Shown piece by piece: positions 41,959 to 52,339 of a stretch of DNA of 64,000 nt; position 1 is the stretch's first letter, and every line of letters starts with the position of its first letter. This DNA is from Litorimonas cladophorae (GTDB lineage Bacteria > Pseudomonadota > Alphaproteobacteria > Caulobacterales > Maricaulaceae): positions 62,001 through 126,000 of the forward strand of contig NZ_BMYV01000001.1 in NCBI RefSeq assembly GCF_014652455.1, written 5' to 3'. Position numbers and translations under genes: made by a program. Under the pieces are notes generated by a model that saw only the letters and a list, made by a program, of their open reading frames with translations, was not told the DNA's origin and did no database searches.

Positions 41959-43566
41959 GTGTCCAACATAAAATTGACATTGCTAGGGTCTGTTATGGCC
42001 TTTGGCCTTGCGCCGCAGGTTGTGGCGCAGGACGCGACTTTGATTTTCGCTGACGCTGATCGCTATGAGGTTATCATTGATCAGCCGATCAACGCCGAAT
42101 TCAAATCTTTGCGAGATTTAGGCACAACGGCTGCCGCACCAACGCCTACGCCTCAGCCTGAACAAGAGGTCGGACTGCCGCTTCCTCAGGCGACGTTACC
42201 TGCGCCATCGTCACAAGCTCCTGCGTCCCAAGCGATGGCGGGCCCAAATCGAAATATGATGGACATGCCGATTAGCGCATTGCCCTCGATCGCAAATCTT
42301 GTGGATCGCGTGAGCCCGTCTGTCGTCAATATTGTCGTGACGACAGAAAGCGGTGAAACCACCAGCGAAGGTCAAGGCTCTGGTTTCGTGATTTCGGACA
42401 AGCTTGAAGTTGTTACCAATTTTCATGTGATCGAAGGTGGCACCAATATTGATATTGAGTTCAATGATGGGCGGAAATATCCCGCCAGCATCATCGGGAC
42501 GGATGAAGAGACCGATCTCGCATTACTGCGGATCGAAACGACTGAAACCATTCCCTATGTCAATTTTCACAAAACCAAAGATCTTCGCATCGGCGATTGG
42601 GTCGTCGCAATCGGCAATCCGTTTGGCATCGGTCAGTCGACATCTCTTGGTGTGATTTCTGCGATTGGTCGCGAAAAAGTCGATAGTGGCTCATACGTCG
42701 ATTATATCCAAACAGACGCAACGATTAACCGCGGTAACTCCGGTGGGCCGCTGTTTAATCTTGAAGGCGAAGTGATCGGCGTCAATTCTGCTATCTACTC
42801 TCCGACAGGCGCGAGCGTGGGCATTGCCTTCGTTATTCCGCATCATACTGCGGAGCGTATTGTATCAGCCCTGCGAACGGATGGCCGTGTCCGTCGTGGG
42901 TATTTAGGGGCAGGTTTACGCACAGCGGAGTATTCGATTGATGGTCAACCTGGAATCTTCAAGGGCGGCGCAACCGTGAATGATGTTTTGCCAGGTTCTC
43001 CTGCTGAAATTTATGGGCTGCAGGTCGACGATATTATTCTCAATATAAATGGCAAAGTCGTGAAAAACTCTGTCGAAGCGACCCGTGCGATCGCCAAAGT
43101 ACATGCCGGAGAAATGGCGACATTTATCTATGAGCGGAATGAGAAGACATTTTCCCTAGATGTTCAGATCGGCGAGCGTCCTGAGAAATACGAGATTCAA
43201 AAGGCCAGTGCAGAGGTCCAAGGCCTGCCGCCGCCCCCACCACCAGAAGACAAATCAAAGCCGAAGGTGAACATCGATACGGGCATACATGTCCTTGATA
43301 TCTCGGCAGAGTTTAGATCCGCTATCAATATGAGATCTGACCAAGTTGGAATTTATGTCGAAAGCGTTGATCCTGGCGGCGCCGCGGAGCAAGCGGGCTT
43401 CAAAATGGGTATGGTTCTGCTGGAAGCAGACGGCCAACCGATCGCCGAAGTGGCAAAATGGAAATCTATCGTGCTGAATGCCAAATCGGCGCAGCAGGAC
43501 GGGATTGTTGTGAATGTCCGTCACAAAGACGGGCGCGAAACTTATATGGTTCTACCTTTACCGTAG
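41959..43566 (+). CDS. DegP/HtrA-type periplasmic serine protease
   Basis: 535 residues from GTG 41959 (AGGAAGGGG six bases upstream); the frame continues upstream to 41881 but without a signal peptide start. A signal peptide ends at VVAQD. A Pro/Ala/Gln-rich linker follows, then the trypsin-like domain with the triad His (VVTNFHVIEGG), Asp (EETDLALLRIE) and Ser (NRGNSGGPLFN). Two PDZ domains follow, one near VNDVLPGSPAEIYGL, the other near DPGGAAEQAGFKMG. It degrades or refolds misfolded envelope proteins. It is 37 bases before a response regulator and kinase, suggesting an envelope-stress operon. Confidence 0.93.
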   Translation: MSNIKLTLLGSVMAFGLAPQVVAQDATLIFADADRYEVIIDQPINAEFKSLRDLGTTAAAPTPTPQPEQEVGLPLPQATLPAPSSQAPASQAMAGPNRNMMDMPISALPSIANLVDRVSPSVVNIVVTTESGETTSEGQGSGFVISDKLEVVTNFHVIEGGTNIDIEFNDGRKYPASIIGTDEETDLALLRIETTETIPYVNFHKTKDLRIGDWVVAIGNPFGIGQSTSLGVISAIGREKVDSGSYVDYIQTDATINRGNSGGPLFNLEGEVIGVNSAIYSPTGASVGIAFVIPHHTAERIVSALRTDGRVRRGYLGAGLRTAEYSIDGQPGIFKGGATVNDVLPGSPAEIYGLQVDDIILNINGKVVKNSVEATRAIAKVHAGEMATFIYERNEKTFSLDVQIGERPEKYEIQKASAEVQGLPPPPPPEDKSKPKVNIDTGIHVLDISAEFRSAINMRSDQVGIYVESVDPGGAAEQAGFKMGMVLLEADGQPIAEVAKWKSIVLNAKSAQQDGIVVNVRHKDGRETYMVLPLP

Positions 43567-43603
43567 AACTGAAATGACTGGGTGGGGACCTATGGAGAAG
43601 AAA

Positions 43604-44275
43604 ATGAGAATACTTGTCGTCGAAGATGACTCCGTCGCCGCCGAATATGTCCGCAAGGGCTTGATGGAGGCCGGCCACGTCGTGGACCTTGCCCCTGATG
43701 GCGATCTCGGTTTAGAAATGGCCCGAGCTGCAGATTATGATGCTTTGGTTTTGGACCGTATGCTGCCGAAGCGTGATGGCCTAGAGGTCCTGCGCGAACT
43801 GCGCGCCGATGGAGACGCAACGCCCGTCCTGATTCTATCTGCCTTGGGCGAAGTCGATCAAAAGGTTGAAGGGTTGCGGGCCGGCGGCGATGATTACCTC
43901 GCCAAACCCTATAGCTTCACTGAGCTTTTGGCGCGTGTGGAAGCGATTGGCCGACGCTCTGACCCGACCGCTGCGGTGACAAAGCTAAAGGTCGGCGGGC
44001 TAGAGATGGACTTACTGGCGCGAACCGTGCGCCGTGATGGTCAAAAGATATTGCTACAACCCCGCGAGTTCCGTCTCTTGGAGTGTTTGATGCGCAATGC
44101 AGGTCGTGTTGTGACCCGCACAATGTTGCTCGAAAAAGTCTGGGACTACCACTTTGACCCCCAAACAAACGTCATTGACGTTCACATCTCGCGTTTGCGT
44201 GGGAAGATCGACAAAGAGTTTGAAGAGCCGCTTCTGCATACAGTCCGTGGTGCGGGCTATCGTTTGCAGGTCTAG
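43604..44275 (+). CDS. OmpR-family response regulator
   Basis: 223 residues from ATG 43604, preceded at six bases by GGAG. An ATG at 43592 is also possible. The receiver has ILVVEDDSVAAEYV, Asp in ALVLDRMLPKRDG, Ser in LILSALGEVD and Lys in DYLAKPY. The winged helix has LQPREFRLLECLMRNAGR, VWDYHFDPQTNVIDVHISRL, as in the CopR/QseB-like branch of regulators. Follows the DegP-like gene and precedes its kinase by 18 bases. Confidence 0.91.
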   Translation: MRILVVEDDSVAAEYVRKGLMEAGHVVDLAPDGDLGLEMARAADYDALVLDRMLPKRDGLEVLRELRADGDATPVLILSALGEVDQKVEGLRAGGDDYLAKPYSFTELLARVEAIGRRSDPTAAVTKLKVGGLEMDLLARTVRRDGQKILLQPREFRLLECLMRNAGRVVTRTMLLEKVWDYHFDPQTNVIDVHISRLRGKIDKEFEEPLLHTVRGAGYRLQV

Positions 44276-44293
44276 CGGGATAAGGAGCGCCGC

Positions 44294-45910
44294 ATGAGCG
44301 GTGCACTCCGAAAACTCTATCGTAACACGCTCTTCAGGCTGTCTCTGTTGGGCGCGTTACTCTTTGTGTTGTCGCTTTTTGCGGCGCTGGGCTATATTTA
44401 TTACGCGACCATCGCGAGTGAGCTCCGGCAAGTCGACCGCGCAAATGAAGCGGAGATTACTGAACTTCAAACACTTTATGACCGCGCGGGTATGCTTGCG
44501 GTGAACAAGGCCGCAGAGCAAGGTTTGCTCTCGGGCACAGCTGGACCCACCCAAAAGAACTATAAACTTATCTACCATCAGGCAGGTCACGCGTTTTTGA
44601 AAAATGCCGTGTTCCAACGCGGTCTTTCAAATGGCCCGTTGCTTGAACGTGTATATGTTTTGGAAGGTCCGCCAGGTCCGGATCAGGTCACAGGTAATCT
44701 GGCCGATAAAGCAGTGAAGACCACAGGACAGGAGGTCAGTTTGATCCCTGAGCTGGAGAATGCCAGCTTCACGCGTCTCGAATTTATCTATTCGGTTCAG
44801 TCGGACGAAGGCGAACGTATTGACCGTCGTGCGCAGGCCATTGCGGGCAATATTGTCTTTGGCGATGAGCCGACAATCCGCATTCTTGTTGGTCGAGATG
44901 TCGAAGCTATTTCTCGCACAGGCGAACGGGTCCGAAACGCGATTTTGGTATCTGCGGGTATCGCATTATTCTTAGGCTTGTTGTCGTCCTGGTTTGTGTC
45001 GCGTCGTTTTGCCCGCCGCGTCGAGGGGTTCAACCGACTCGCGACGGACGTGAGAGCTGGTAATCTAGATCGCCGCGCTCCGCGAAATTACTCCGAAGAC
45101 GAAATGGACCTCTTGGCAGAGCATTTGAATGCGATGCTCGATCATATTGGTCGGTTGATGCAGGCCATGCGTTATGCAGGGGACAGTGTCGCACATGATT
45201 TACGCACGCCCCTGACGCGACTGCGCACCCGTTTAGAAACAGCCGCGGTTGAGTTGGGCGATGCTGAAGAAGCTGACATTTTATACGCGGCGGCGAATGA
45301 TGCCGATCAGCTTTTGTCAACATTTGATGCTGTGTTGCGTATCGCGCGGTTGGAAGCTGGGGAGCGACGAGAACTTCTGACGCCTCTGGACCCTAAACCC
45401 ATTCTCGATGACCTTGCGGAGCTCTATGAGCCCGCCTGTGAAGATGCGGGATTGAGCTTTGAGGCCGATATTGCACCCAAGACAACAATCCTTGCAGACC
45501 GTGGCCTGCTCTCCCAAGCCGTTTCAAACCTGCTTGAGAACGCAATAAAATATACGCCTCGCGGCGGTTCCATTCGTTTGGTTTCTCATAAACGGCGGGG
45601 TGGCGCGGGTGTCGAGATTGCGATTTGCGACGATGGCCCCGGTATCCCCAGTTGGGATCGTGAGCGAGTGAAAGAACGATTTGTCCGTCTTGATAAATCG
45701 CGCTCGCTACCGGGAAGTGGATTGGGCTTATCGCTTGTTGAGGCTGTCGCCGACTTGCATCAAGCGGCCTTTGTTATGAGTGACAATGACGCGCTGCCGC
45801 CTGTCGATAAAGGCGGCGACCCAGACCGTCCTGGCCTAAGAGCCGCTTTGATCTTCCCTAAAACCAAAGTGCGTGCTTTGGAACCGTCGAAGGACGCGCC
45901 AGCACAATAA
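44294..45910 (+). CDS. Sensor histidine kinase of the DegP-linked pair
   Basis: 538 residues. Two membrane helices (about 15-37 and 215-236) flank a periplasmic region of about 175 residues. A HAMP domain (SRRFARRVEGFNRLATDVRAG) is followed by the His-containing SVAHDLRTPLTRLRTRLE and ATPase motifs NLLENAIKYTP, DDGPGIP and GSGLGLSLVEAV. The kinase would sense envelope stress and phosphorylate the preceding regulator; the signal is unknown. Its end is 32 bases from the convergent PleC-like kinase gene. Confidence 0.91.
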   Translation: MSGALRKLYRNTLFRLSLLGALLFVLSLFAALGYIYYATIASELRQVDRANEAEITELQTLYDRAGMLAVNKAAEQGLLSGTAGPTQKNYKLIYHQAGHAFLKNAVFQRGLSNGPLLERVYVLEGPPGPDQVTGNLADKAVKTTGQEVSLIPELENASFTRLEFIYSVQSDEGERIDRRAQAIAGNIVFGDEPTIRILVGRDVEAISRTGERVRNAILVSAGIALFLGLLSSWFVSRRFARRVEGFNRLATDVRAGNLDRRAPRNYSEDEMDLLAEHLNAMLDHIGRLMQAMRYAGDSVAHDLRTPLTRLRTRLETAAVELGDAEEADILYAAANDADQLLSTFDAVLRIARLEAGERRELLTPLDPKPILDDLAELYEPACEDAGLSFEADIAPKTTILADRGLLSQAVSNLLENAIKYTPRGGSIRLVSHKRRGGAGVEIAICDDGPGIPSWDRERVKERFVRLDKSRSLPGSGLGLSLVEAVADLHQAAFVMSDNDALPPVDKGGDPDRPGLRAALIFPKTKVRALEPSKDAPAQ

Positions 45911-45942
45911 GCCGACGCGGAGTTTGCAAAGCGGCGATTGGT

Positions 45943-48768
45943 TTAAGCCGCAGTATTACGGTGGAGCGGCATGGGTGGAGGCGCGGGCTTTACGTGCGGT
46001 GGTGCGACAGGTGCACCACCTGGCATTTGTCCGCCACTGGCTTGCAGAACCTCGGCAATGTCTTGGGCCAGACGAGAAATTTCACTGCCGACCTCATTTG
46101 CATCTGGCTGCGGCGCTTTCTTCTGTACGTAACTTGGCAGGGTGAAGGTCACTGTCGTGCCTTCGCCGACAATCGAACTAATATTGAAGTTGCCACCATG
46201 CAGCTCCACCAAAGATTTCGAAAGCGCGAGACCGAGGCCCGTGCCTTCGTGCTGGCGGGAGTGTTGACTATCAATCTGTTCAAAAGGCTGGGCCAAGCGA
46301 CTAATATCTTCACTCGAAATTCCAATACCTGTGTCGGAGACCCGCACAATCAGCCCAGCTGATTTGGGCTCAACAGACAAGGTCACGACGCCGCCTTCTG
46401 GTGTGAATTTGATCGCATTTGTTGTTAGGTTGAGCAGGATTTGTTTGACCGCACGTGGGTCGGCGTCAATTTCGGGTGTTTGGTTGCCCTCATAAATAAG
46501 TTTCAAGCGGTTCTCATCCGCTCGACCTCGAACGATACGTATGACCTGACCAATCATGTCGGACATGATCATAGGCTCTGTATTCAATGTCATTTTACCC
46601 GCTTCAATCTTAGACATATCAAGAATGTCATTGATCAAAGACAGGAGGTGTTGGCCTGAGAAAAGGATGTCGTTGACATATTCTTTGTAACGCGGATCGC
46701 CCAATGGACCGAACATCTCTTTTTTCATGATGTCGGAAAAACCATTGATCGCGTTCAAAGGCGTCCGAAGTTCATGGCTCATATTCGCCAAAAACTCAGA
46801 CTTCGATTGGTTGGCTTCTTCGGCGCGGATTTTCTCTTGCTCGTAGTTTTCCGCAAGTTCCACAATACGTATCTGCGACTTTCGGAGGACGTTGATGGTT
46901 TTCTCTAAGGCGTCCTGATTGACCTGAAGCTGGTTCTCACGGGTTCGGATGGCGGTGATTTCCGTGCCAATTGAAACGCGTCCACCATCGACAGTATTGG
47001 TTTCAAGATAACGTACCCAACGACCGTCATGCAGTTGGATTTCACTGCCAGTTCCGTCGTCCAATTGTTGGGTTTGCGCCATGGATTGCTGCGCGTGGTA
47101 TTCAACCATAACATATTGCATGCCTTGCTGAAGTTGCCCCGGCAAAAAGCCAAAAAACTCTTCAAATTTGCTATTCCAGAGTACCAAACGATCCATTTGA
47201 TCCCAGATAACGAAACTGTCGTTCATCGACCGGAGTGCATCGAACAACCGGACCTCTGCTGCTTGCAAGCGGGCCTGCGCACCGCGTGCCTCCGTGATGT
47301 CCAGAGCCATTCCGATAACAAGTTTTGTTTGATCATCGCGATAGGTTGGGCGCCCTCGACAAGATAAGAAAATTGGCAGGTTCGCGGCTGCGAGTTCAAT
47401 CTCGAACGCGCCGTTCACGTTGGAACGCTTTAGCGCGCTGTAAAATTGATCGCGGTGTGAAACTGAGAACAACGCGAGGAACTGCGGAAGTGGCAGAACA
47501 CATTCGGTCTCACCCAATCCCATCGTCTTGGCGAGAGAGCGAGACAAGTAAGCGGTGTTCCGTGTGAGGTCGATTTCCCATATCCCACCATTGGAGCCAT
47601 CAACGGCCGCGCGATAGCGTTGTCTTGAGACTTCTTCATCGGCGTCTTGCTGACGAACGGCATCAATTTGCTTCAATAATTGGTTCATCAACATCCAGAT
47701 CAACCAAGCTGCGCCGAGGAACAATACGCCAAACAGAAAAAGGTTTTGAATGATGCTAGGGTCTTTTAATCGCGGGCGGACGTCCATAACGGAGAGGTTG
47801 GAATTCGGGATGTGGACGGCCCCAAACCAAACTTTCTCGTCATTACGCATCCGTGAAACGACGGTCGATGACACCGTTCCACGAGTGACGTCGGCAAGTT
47901 GGTTTGCAGAAATGCGATAAAAGGTTTGTGTACCTTGGGAGGCGATCTCAGAGGGGCCATCAATGACGCGACCAGAGTCTTCAACAACAGATAAGGTCCC
48001 CACCCGGTTACCGATCAGCGTTCCGGGTGCGAGTGCCGCCACGAGGTACATGTCACCAGATTTGCGCGTAATGACAGGGGTCGCCGTGCCTTTGTCATTG
48101 ATCAATGAGTCGATGGTCACGCCGCCTTGAGGAAAATTTCGACGGTCTAATCTGGCAAGCTGCTGTCCGGCGCCTGGCGTTTCGGCTCTTACGACCCCAT
48201 TTGCGTCAATGAGGGCTGCCCCAACAATACGGCGGGAGCGAGCCGTAAAGTTTACAATTTGCTGGGCATTTGCATTGAGCGCCAATGCAGAGTCCACCCA
48301 TTCGATTTCTGAATCTAAAGCGCGCGCAACTGACGTAGCTTGGGACGTCAACGCGGTTTCGAACAACCGAATATCTTCAGCTTTCGTCCGGTTTAGATCA
48401 TTGATGAAAACCCAAACCGCCATGACGAGAAATAATGTGAAAAACAAAAGCGTTGTGATGAGCAAACGTTTGAAGACGTTTCGACCACCCAAGCGTTCTG
48501 AGAGTCTGGCGACGAAGTCGTTTCCATCTCCTGAGGTTCCCGGAGGCACCGAATAGGGGGCCCCAATTCTGGCAGGCATAGCAGGCCCCCCATTTGCGCC
48601 GGCTTGCGTCACCCTTGGGGGTGGTGGAGCCGTTGGTGCAGGTCTGGCGGCAGCGGCTTGTTGGGGGACATAGGGCTGCGCAAGCGCGTTCGGCGCGACT
48701 GACGTCGGCGATTGCCCCGTGGCAGGTGCACCATTTGGATTCCCGTTTTGCGCGTGACCGTAGTTCAA
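45943..48768 (-). CDS. PleC-like membrane histidine kinase with PAS domains
   Basis: 941 residues from a TTG at 48768, which has GAGGGGAA at six bases; the frame is open 48 codons further but with no site. The N-terminal 110 residues are Pro/Ala/Asn-rich. Two membrane helices (LLITTLLFFTLFLVMAVWVF and LFLFGVLFLGAAWLIWMLM) bound a periplasmic sensor. At least two PAS-like domains follow, then the His box MSHELRTPLNAINGFSDIM with FGPLGDPRYKEYVNDI, very close to PleC, and ATPase motifs NLTTNAIKF, DTGIGI and GTGLGLAL. PleC-type kinases act on DivK/PleD in the cell cycle. No receiver domain is attached. Confidence 0.85.
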   Translation of the reverse strand: MNYGHAQNGNPNGAPATGQSPTSVAPNALAQPYVPQQAAAARPAPTAPPPPRVTQAGANGGPAMPARIGAPYSVPPGTSGDGNDFVARLSERLGGRNVFKRLLITTLLFFTLFLVMAVWVFINDLNRTKAEDIRLFETALTSQATSVARALDSEIEWVDSALALNANAQQIVNFTARSRRIVGAALIDANGVVRAETPGAGQQLARLDRRNFPQGGVTIDSLINDKGTATPVITRKSGDMYLVAALAPGTLIGNRVGTLSVVEDSGRVIDGPSEIASQGTQTFYRISANQLADVTRGTVSSTVVSRMRNDEKVWFGAVHIPNSNLSVMDVRPRLKDPSIIQNLFLFGVLFLGAAWLIWMLMNQLLKQIDAVRQQDADEEVSRQRYRAAVDGSNGGIWEIDLTRNTAYLSRSLAKTMGLGETECVLPLPQFLALFSVSHRDQFYSALKRSNVNGAFEIELAAANLPIFLSCRGRPTYRDDQTKLVIGMALDITEARGAQARLQAAEVRLFDALRSMNDSFVIWDQMDRLVLWNSKFEEFFGFLPGQLQQGMQYVMVEYHAQQSMAQTQQLDDGTGSEIQLHDGRWVRYLETNTVDGGRVSIGTEITAIRTRENQLQVNQDALEKTINVLRKSQIRIVELAENYEQEKIRAEEANQSKSEFLANMSHELRTPLNAINGFSDIMKKEMFGPLGDPRYKEYVNDILFSGQHLLSLINDILDMSKIEAGKMTLNTEPMIMSDMIGQVIRIVRGRADENRLKLIYEGNQTPEIDADPRAVKQILLNLTTNAIKFTPEGGVVTLSVEPKSAGLIVRVSDTGIGISSEDISRLAQPFEQIDSQHSRQHEGTGLGLALSKSLVELHGGNFNISSIVGEGTTVTFTLPSYVQKKAPQPDANEVGSEISRLAQDIAEVLQASGGQMPGGAPVAPPHVKPAPPPMPLHRNTAA

Positions 48769-48947
48769 GCGATATTCCCCTCGTGCCAATTGGCATTCCC
48801 CAGCGTGATGCGTGGTCAGAAGACCGCACGAATCACTCTCTATAGGGATAACGACCACCTGAGGCCCAGTCGAACAAAACGTGGTTAATATTGCATTGAT
48901 ATTCCCAAGCAAACCTAGGTTTCAGGGGTAATTTTGTTGCGATACCG

Positions 48948-49676
48948 TTATGAAATACGGGGTTCGGGTTCGGGGTGGCCAATTGCGTAGCCTTGGGCCG
49001 CGTCAAAGCCGAGTTGTTTGACGAAGTCGCGAATTTCTTCGGTCTCCACGCCTTCGGCGATAAAGCGAACATCAAGGGGGTCGCGCAGAGACAGCAGGGC
49101 CTTCAAAATTGCGCGATCACGAGCTGTGTTGAAAGCCGCGGCAACAAACCCACCATCAATTTTGAGCCAGTTACAGGGGAGGGCGCGTAAATAGCGAATT
49201 GAGGCAGCGCCAGCGCCGACATCATCGAGACAGACGGGGTGCCCTCTGGTCTTTAATTCGCTCAGCAAAACTTCCGCATAGCTTAACTCGGCCATGTCCC
49301 AGCTTTCAGTGAGTTCAATGATCAGCTTCGTTGGGGACGCCTTCAAAGCCGTCAAACACGCCAGCACCGACGATTTGAAGTTTGGTTTATCAACCGACGC
49401 CCCAGATAAGTTTATCGCAATGCCTGACCCATCAGGGTTCTCATTCAGCACGATGATGGCCTGAGCCAGCATCGACAGGTCCAGATCTTTGATCACGCCT
49501 GAGAGCTCGGCGGGGCGTAAAACGCCCTCAAGATGATCATCATGGTCGAAACGCACTAACCATTCGTGATGATGAATTTTGCCGTCTGCTAAATTGACAA
49601 TAGGCTGACGCAGCACAGAAAAGCGCTGCTCAGAAACATGGTCGCGAAACCCTTCGGCGGTACGTAAAGTAGACAT
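48948..49676 (-). CDS. EAL-domain protein (cyclic-di-GMP phosphodiesterase family)
   Basis: 242 residues, a single EAL domain without GGDEF or membrane part. The motif is EWL in place of EAL (HHEWLVRF), but the metal-binding set looks complete: INLSGAS, IELTESWD, CLDDVGAG, NWLKIDG, FIAEGVETEE, AAQGYAIG. DDVGAG replaces the usual DDFGxG. Activity is therefore plausible but not certain. Upstream of the PleC-like kinase on the same strand, 180 bases apart; a link to c-di-GMP cell-cycle control is inference. Confidence 0.85.
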   Translation of the reverse strand: MSTLRTAEGFRDHVSEQRFSVLRQPIVNLADGKIHHHEWLVRFDHDDHLEGVLRPAELSGVIKDLDLSMLAQAIIVLNENPDGSGIAINLSGASVDKPNFKSSVLACLTALKASPTKLIIELTESWDMAELSYAEVLLSELKTRGHPVCLDDVGAGAASIRYLRALPCNWLKIDGGFVAAAFNTARDRAILKALLSLRDPLDVRFIAEGVETEEIRDFVKQLGFDAAQGYAIGHPEPEPRIS

Positions 49677-49729
49677 AGGTTGCCCCTAACACACAAGCCG
49701 AAAGAAAGGGTTTACGCGTCAAGCAGAGG

Positions 49730-52339
49730 TTACGCCCCCAATGTTTTCTCCGCGATCTCCAACACATTTTTGCTCGGGTTACTGGCGATGACGCGCTCTA
49801 ATTCGCCTCGCACCATGTCTTGGCGGCGATCATCCAATTTCTTCCAGATTTCAAATGCCCCCAACAAGCGCGCCGCTATTTGTGGATTTCGGCTGTCCAT
49901 ATCTAAGACTTGGTCCGTGAAGAACCGATAGCCTGACCCGTCAATGCGGTGGAATAATTCGGGATTCCCCATTGCAAAACCACCCACGAGCGCGCGTACC
50001 CGGTTGGGGTTATTGCGCTGGTATCTTGAGGATTCTGTAAGCTGCTCAATGGCATGGACGCCGTCGGCGTGGCGCCGCATGGCTTGAACCGAGAACCATT
50101 TGTCCAAAACCAGTGGGTCCGATTCCCACTTGGTATAAAAATCTTCCATCGTGGTTTCGACGCGTTGCCCGCCCAGTCGCGTCAGCGCCATGAGCGCCGC
50201 CAACTCATCAGTCATATTGGTAGATTCCGAGAGCTGAGTCTGGGACAGCGTCGCCGCCAACGGATCTTGTCTGGACGCCAACAAAGCCAGGCAGCGATTG
50301 CGTAAGGCCCGGCGTCCGGCTGACCTCGCATCGGGACGGAAGTCATGAGTGTCAGCGAGCGCATGATAACGATCCAGCAGATCATCGCGAAGCAGATCGC
50401 CTATCGCTCGCGAAAGCCATTTACTCGCTTCGTGTAAGGCGATGGGATCAACCTGTTCAAGCGATTGCATAACTTCGGAGGAGGCTGGAGGTGTTAGAAC
50501 AAAGGCTTTGAAAGCATTGTTGAAATCGGGGTCATCCAATGTCTTTTTCAGGGCTTCGCAATACCCTTTTAGGGCCGTGTCTGCTGGCGGTGTCACGCCT
50601 GTTTCTATCGCTTTAGCCATATTCGCGATGAGATGGCGGGCAAGCGTTTGACCCGCTTCCCAGCGGTTAAAAGCGTTCGGGTCAGCGCCCATCAAACGCA
50701 GTAGGTCATCCGTTGTGGCATCGGTTTCCAAAGTCACGGGGGCTGAGAAGTCTTGCAAAATCGAGACGGAATAAGGTTCATCGATTCTTGGATAGGTCAC
50801 GCTGGTGCCACTGCCTGTTAGCAGCGTGAGCTTAGGCTCAGATAGGGCTCCATTATCGCCCACTATCTGCCAACGGATTGGGATAACGACAGGCGATTTT
50901 TCCGACTGGCCCGGCGTTGGTTTTGTGGATTGCATGAAATGAATACGATGCGCGCCCTGTGATATCGTCTCCCGCAAGACTTTAAGTTTAGGGGTGCCTG
51001 CCTGTTCGTACCAACGCATGAATTGAGTCAAGTCTTCGCCTGAGGCCTCTTCGAAACACGCTATGAATTGTTCGACAGTGGCGGCCGTGCCATCCATTTT
51101 CTTGAAATATAAATCTGACCCAGCGCGGAAACGCTCTGCGCCCAAAATTGTCTTAAGCATGCGGATCAGTTCAGCGCCCTTTTCATAGATTGTCGCCGTA
51201 TAGAAGTTGTCGATTTTCATATAAGCGTTGGGGCGAACGGGATGGGCGAGGGGGCCTGCGTCTTCCGCAAATTGACGGCCACGCAGGGCGCGCACGTCTT
51301 TAATGCGCTGAACCGCGCCGCCGCGTTGATCGGCCGAAAACTCCTGATCGCGGAAGACGGTGAACCCTTCTTTCAGGCAAAGCTGGAACCAATCCCGACA
51401 GGTTACGCGATTGCCCGACCAGTTATGGAAATATTCATGGGCGACAACGGATTCGATACGTTCGAAATTCATGTCTGTTGCCGAGGCCGCGTCAGCCAAC
51501 AGAAGCGACGAGTTAAAGATGTTGAGGCCTTTGTTTTCCATTGCGCCGAAATTGAAATCTCGGACAGCCACGATCATGAATAGGTCCAGATCATATTCGC
51601 GTCCGAAGACTTGTTCATCCCATTTCATCGACCGTTTCAGAGCGTCCATCGCATATTCGGCCTTCGACGCATTGCCAGGGTCAACGTAGATTTCTAACGG
51701 AATATGGCGGCCCGACATCGTCGTGAAACTGTCTTCTAAGACATCAAATTCGCCCGCGACGAGCGCGAAGAGATAGGCCGGTTTCGGGAATGGGTCATGC
51801 CAGATGGCGTAATGGCGTCCAGTCTTGTCAGAGACAGCGCCATCTTCAATCTTATTCCCATTGGCGAGGAGGTAAGGATAAGTCGCGATGTCGGCTTCGA
51901 GGCGAACTGTGAAGACGCTCATGACATCGGGGCGGTCGGGATAATAGGTAATGCGGCGAAAGCCCTCGGCCTCGCATTGCGTACAGAACCGCCCACCGGA
52001 AACATAAAGCCCCATCAGCGTTGAATTGGCGCTGGGGTCACAGACGGTTTCGATTTCGAGAACGAAACTTTCTGGCGTTTTAGCGAGCACCAGTTTTTCT
52101 TGATCCAGCTTGTAATCCGTGCGCTTCAGCACCTTACCGTCGATTTTGACAGATCTCAGGTCGATATTCTCGCCGTTCAGTACCAATGGCTCATCGCGGA
52201 GGCGTTTCACATCAATCTTGGACCGTACAGACGTCGCCGATGGTTGCAGGTCAAAATCCAAATAGACGGACGTCAGCTCATGACTCGGCGGCGTGTAATC
52301 TTCAAGAAGTGTAGGTGTCGGGGCAGTATCGGTGCGCAT
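49730..52339 (-). CDS. pepN: Aminopeptidase N (M1 zinc metallopeptidase)
   Basis: 869 residues, the normal length of bacterial PepN. The substrate motif GAMENKGLN is followed by the zinc site VAHEYFHNWSGNRVTCRDWFQ split by a turn: His-Glu-x-x-His with the third ligand Glu in LCLKEGFTVFRDQEF. The N-terminal saddle domain (PSHELTSVYLDFDL) and the C-terminal helical domain (PNRVRALVGGFAMGNPELFH) are complete. It removes N-terminal residues from peptides in the cytoplasm. The start has GGAG just upstream (AGGAGACCTCC before ATG). Monocistronic by appearance. Confidence 0.95.
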   Translation of the reverse strand: MRTDTAPTPTLLEDYTPPSHELTSVYLDFDLQPSATSVRSKIDVKRLRDEPLVLNGENIDLRSVKIDGKVLKRTDYKLDQEKLVLAKTPESFVLEIETVCDPSANSTLMGLYVSGGRFCTQCEAEGFRRITYYPDRPDVMSVFTVRLEADIATYPYLLANGNKIEDGAVSDKTGRHYAIWHDPFPKPAYLFALVAGEFDVLEDSFTTMSGRHIPLEIYVDPGNASKAEYAMDALKRSMKWDEQVFGREYDLDLFMIVAVRDFNFGAMENKGLNIFNSSLLLADAASATDMNFERIESVVAHEYFHNWSGNRVTCRDWFQLCLKEGFTVFRDQEFSADQRGGAVQRIKDVRALRGRQFAEDAGPLAHPVRPNAYMKIDNFYTATIYEKGAELIRMLKTILGAERFRAGSDLYFKKMDGTAATVEQFIACFEEASGEDLTQFMRWYEQAGTPKLKVLRETISQGAHRIHFMQSTKPTPGQSEKSPVVIPIRWQIVGDNGALSEPKLTLLTGSGTSVTYPRIDEPYSVSILQDFSAPVTLETDATTDDLLRLMGADPNAFNRWEAGQTLARHLIANMAKAIETGVTPPADTALKGYCEALKKTLDDPDFNNAFKAFVLTPPASSEVMQSLEQVDPIALHEASKWLSRAIGDLLRDDLLDRYHALADTHDFRPDARSAGRRALRNRCLALLASRQDPLAATLSQTQLSESTNMTDELAALMALTRLGGQRVETTMEDFYTKWESDPLVLDKWFSVQAMRRHADGVHAIEQLTESSRYQRNNPNRVRALVGGFAMGNPELFHRIDGSGYRFFTDQVLDMDSRNPQIAARLLGAFEIWKKLDDRRQDMVRGELERVIASNPSKNVLEIAEKTLGA

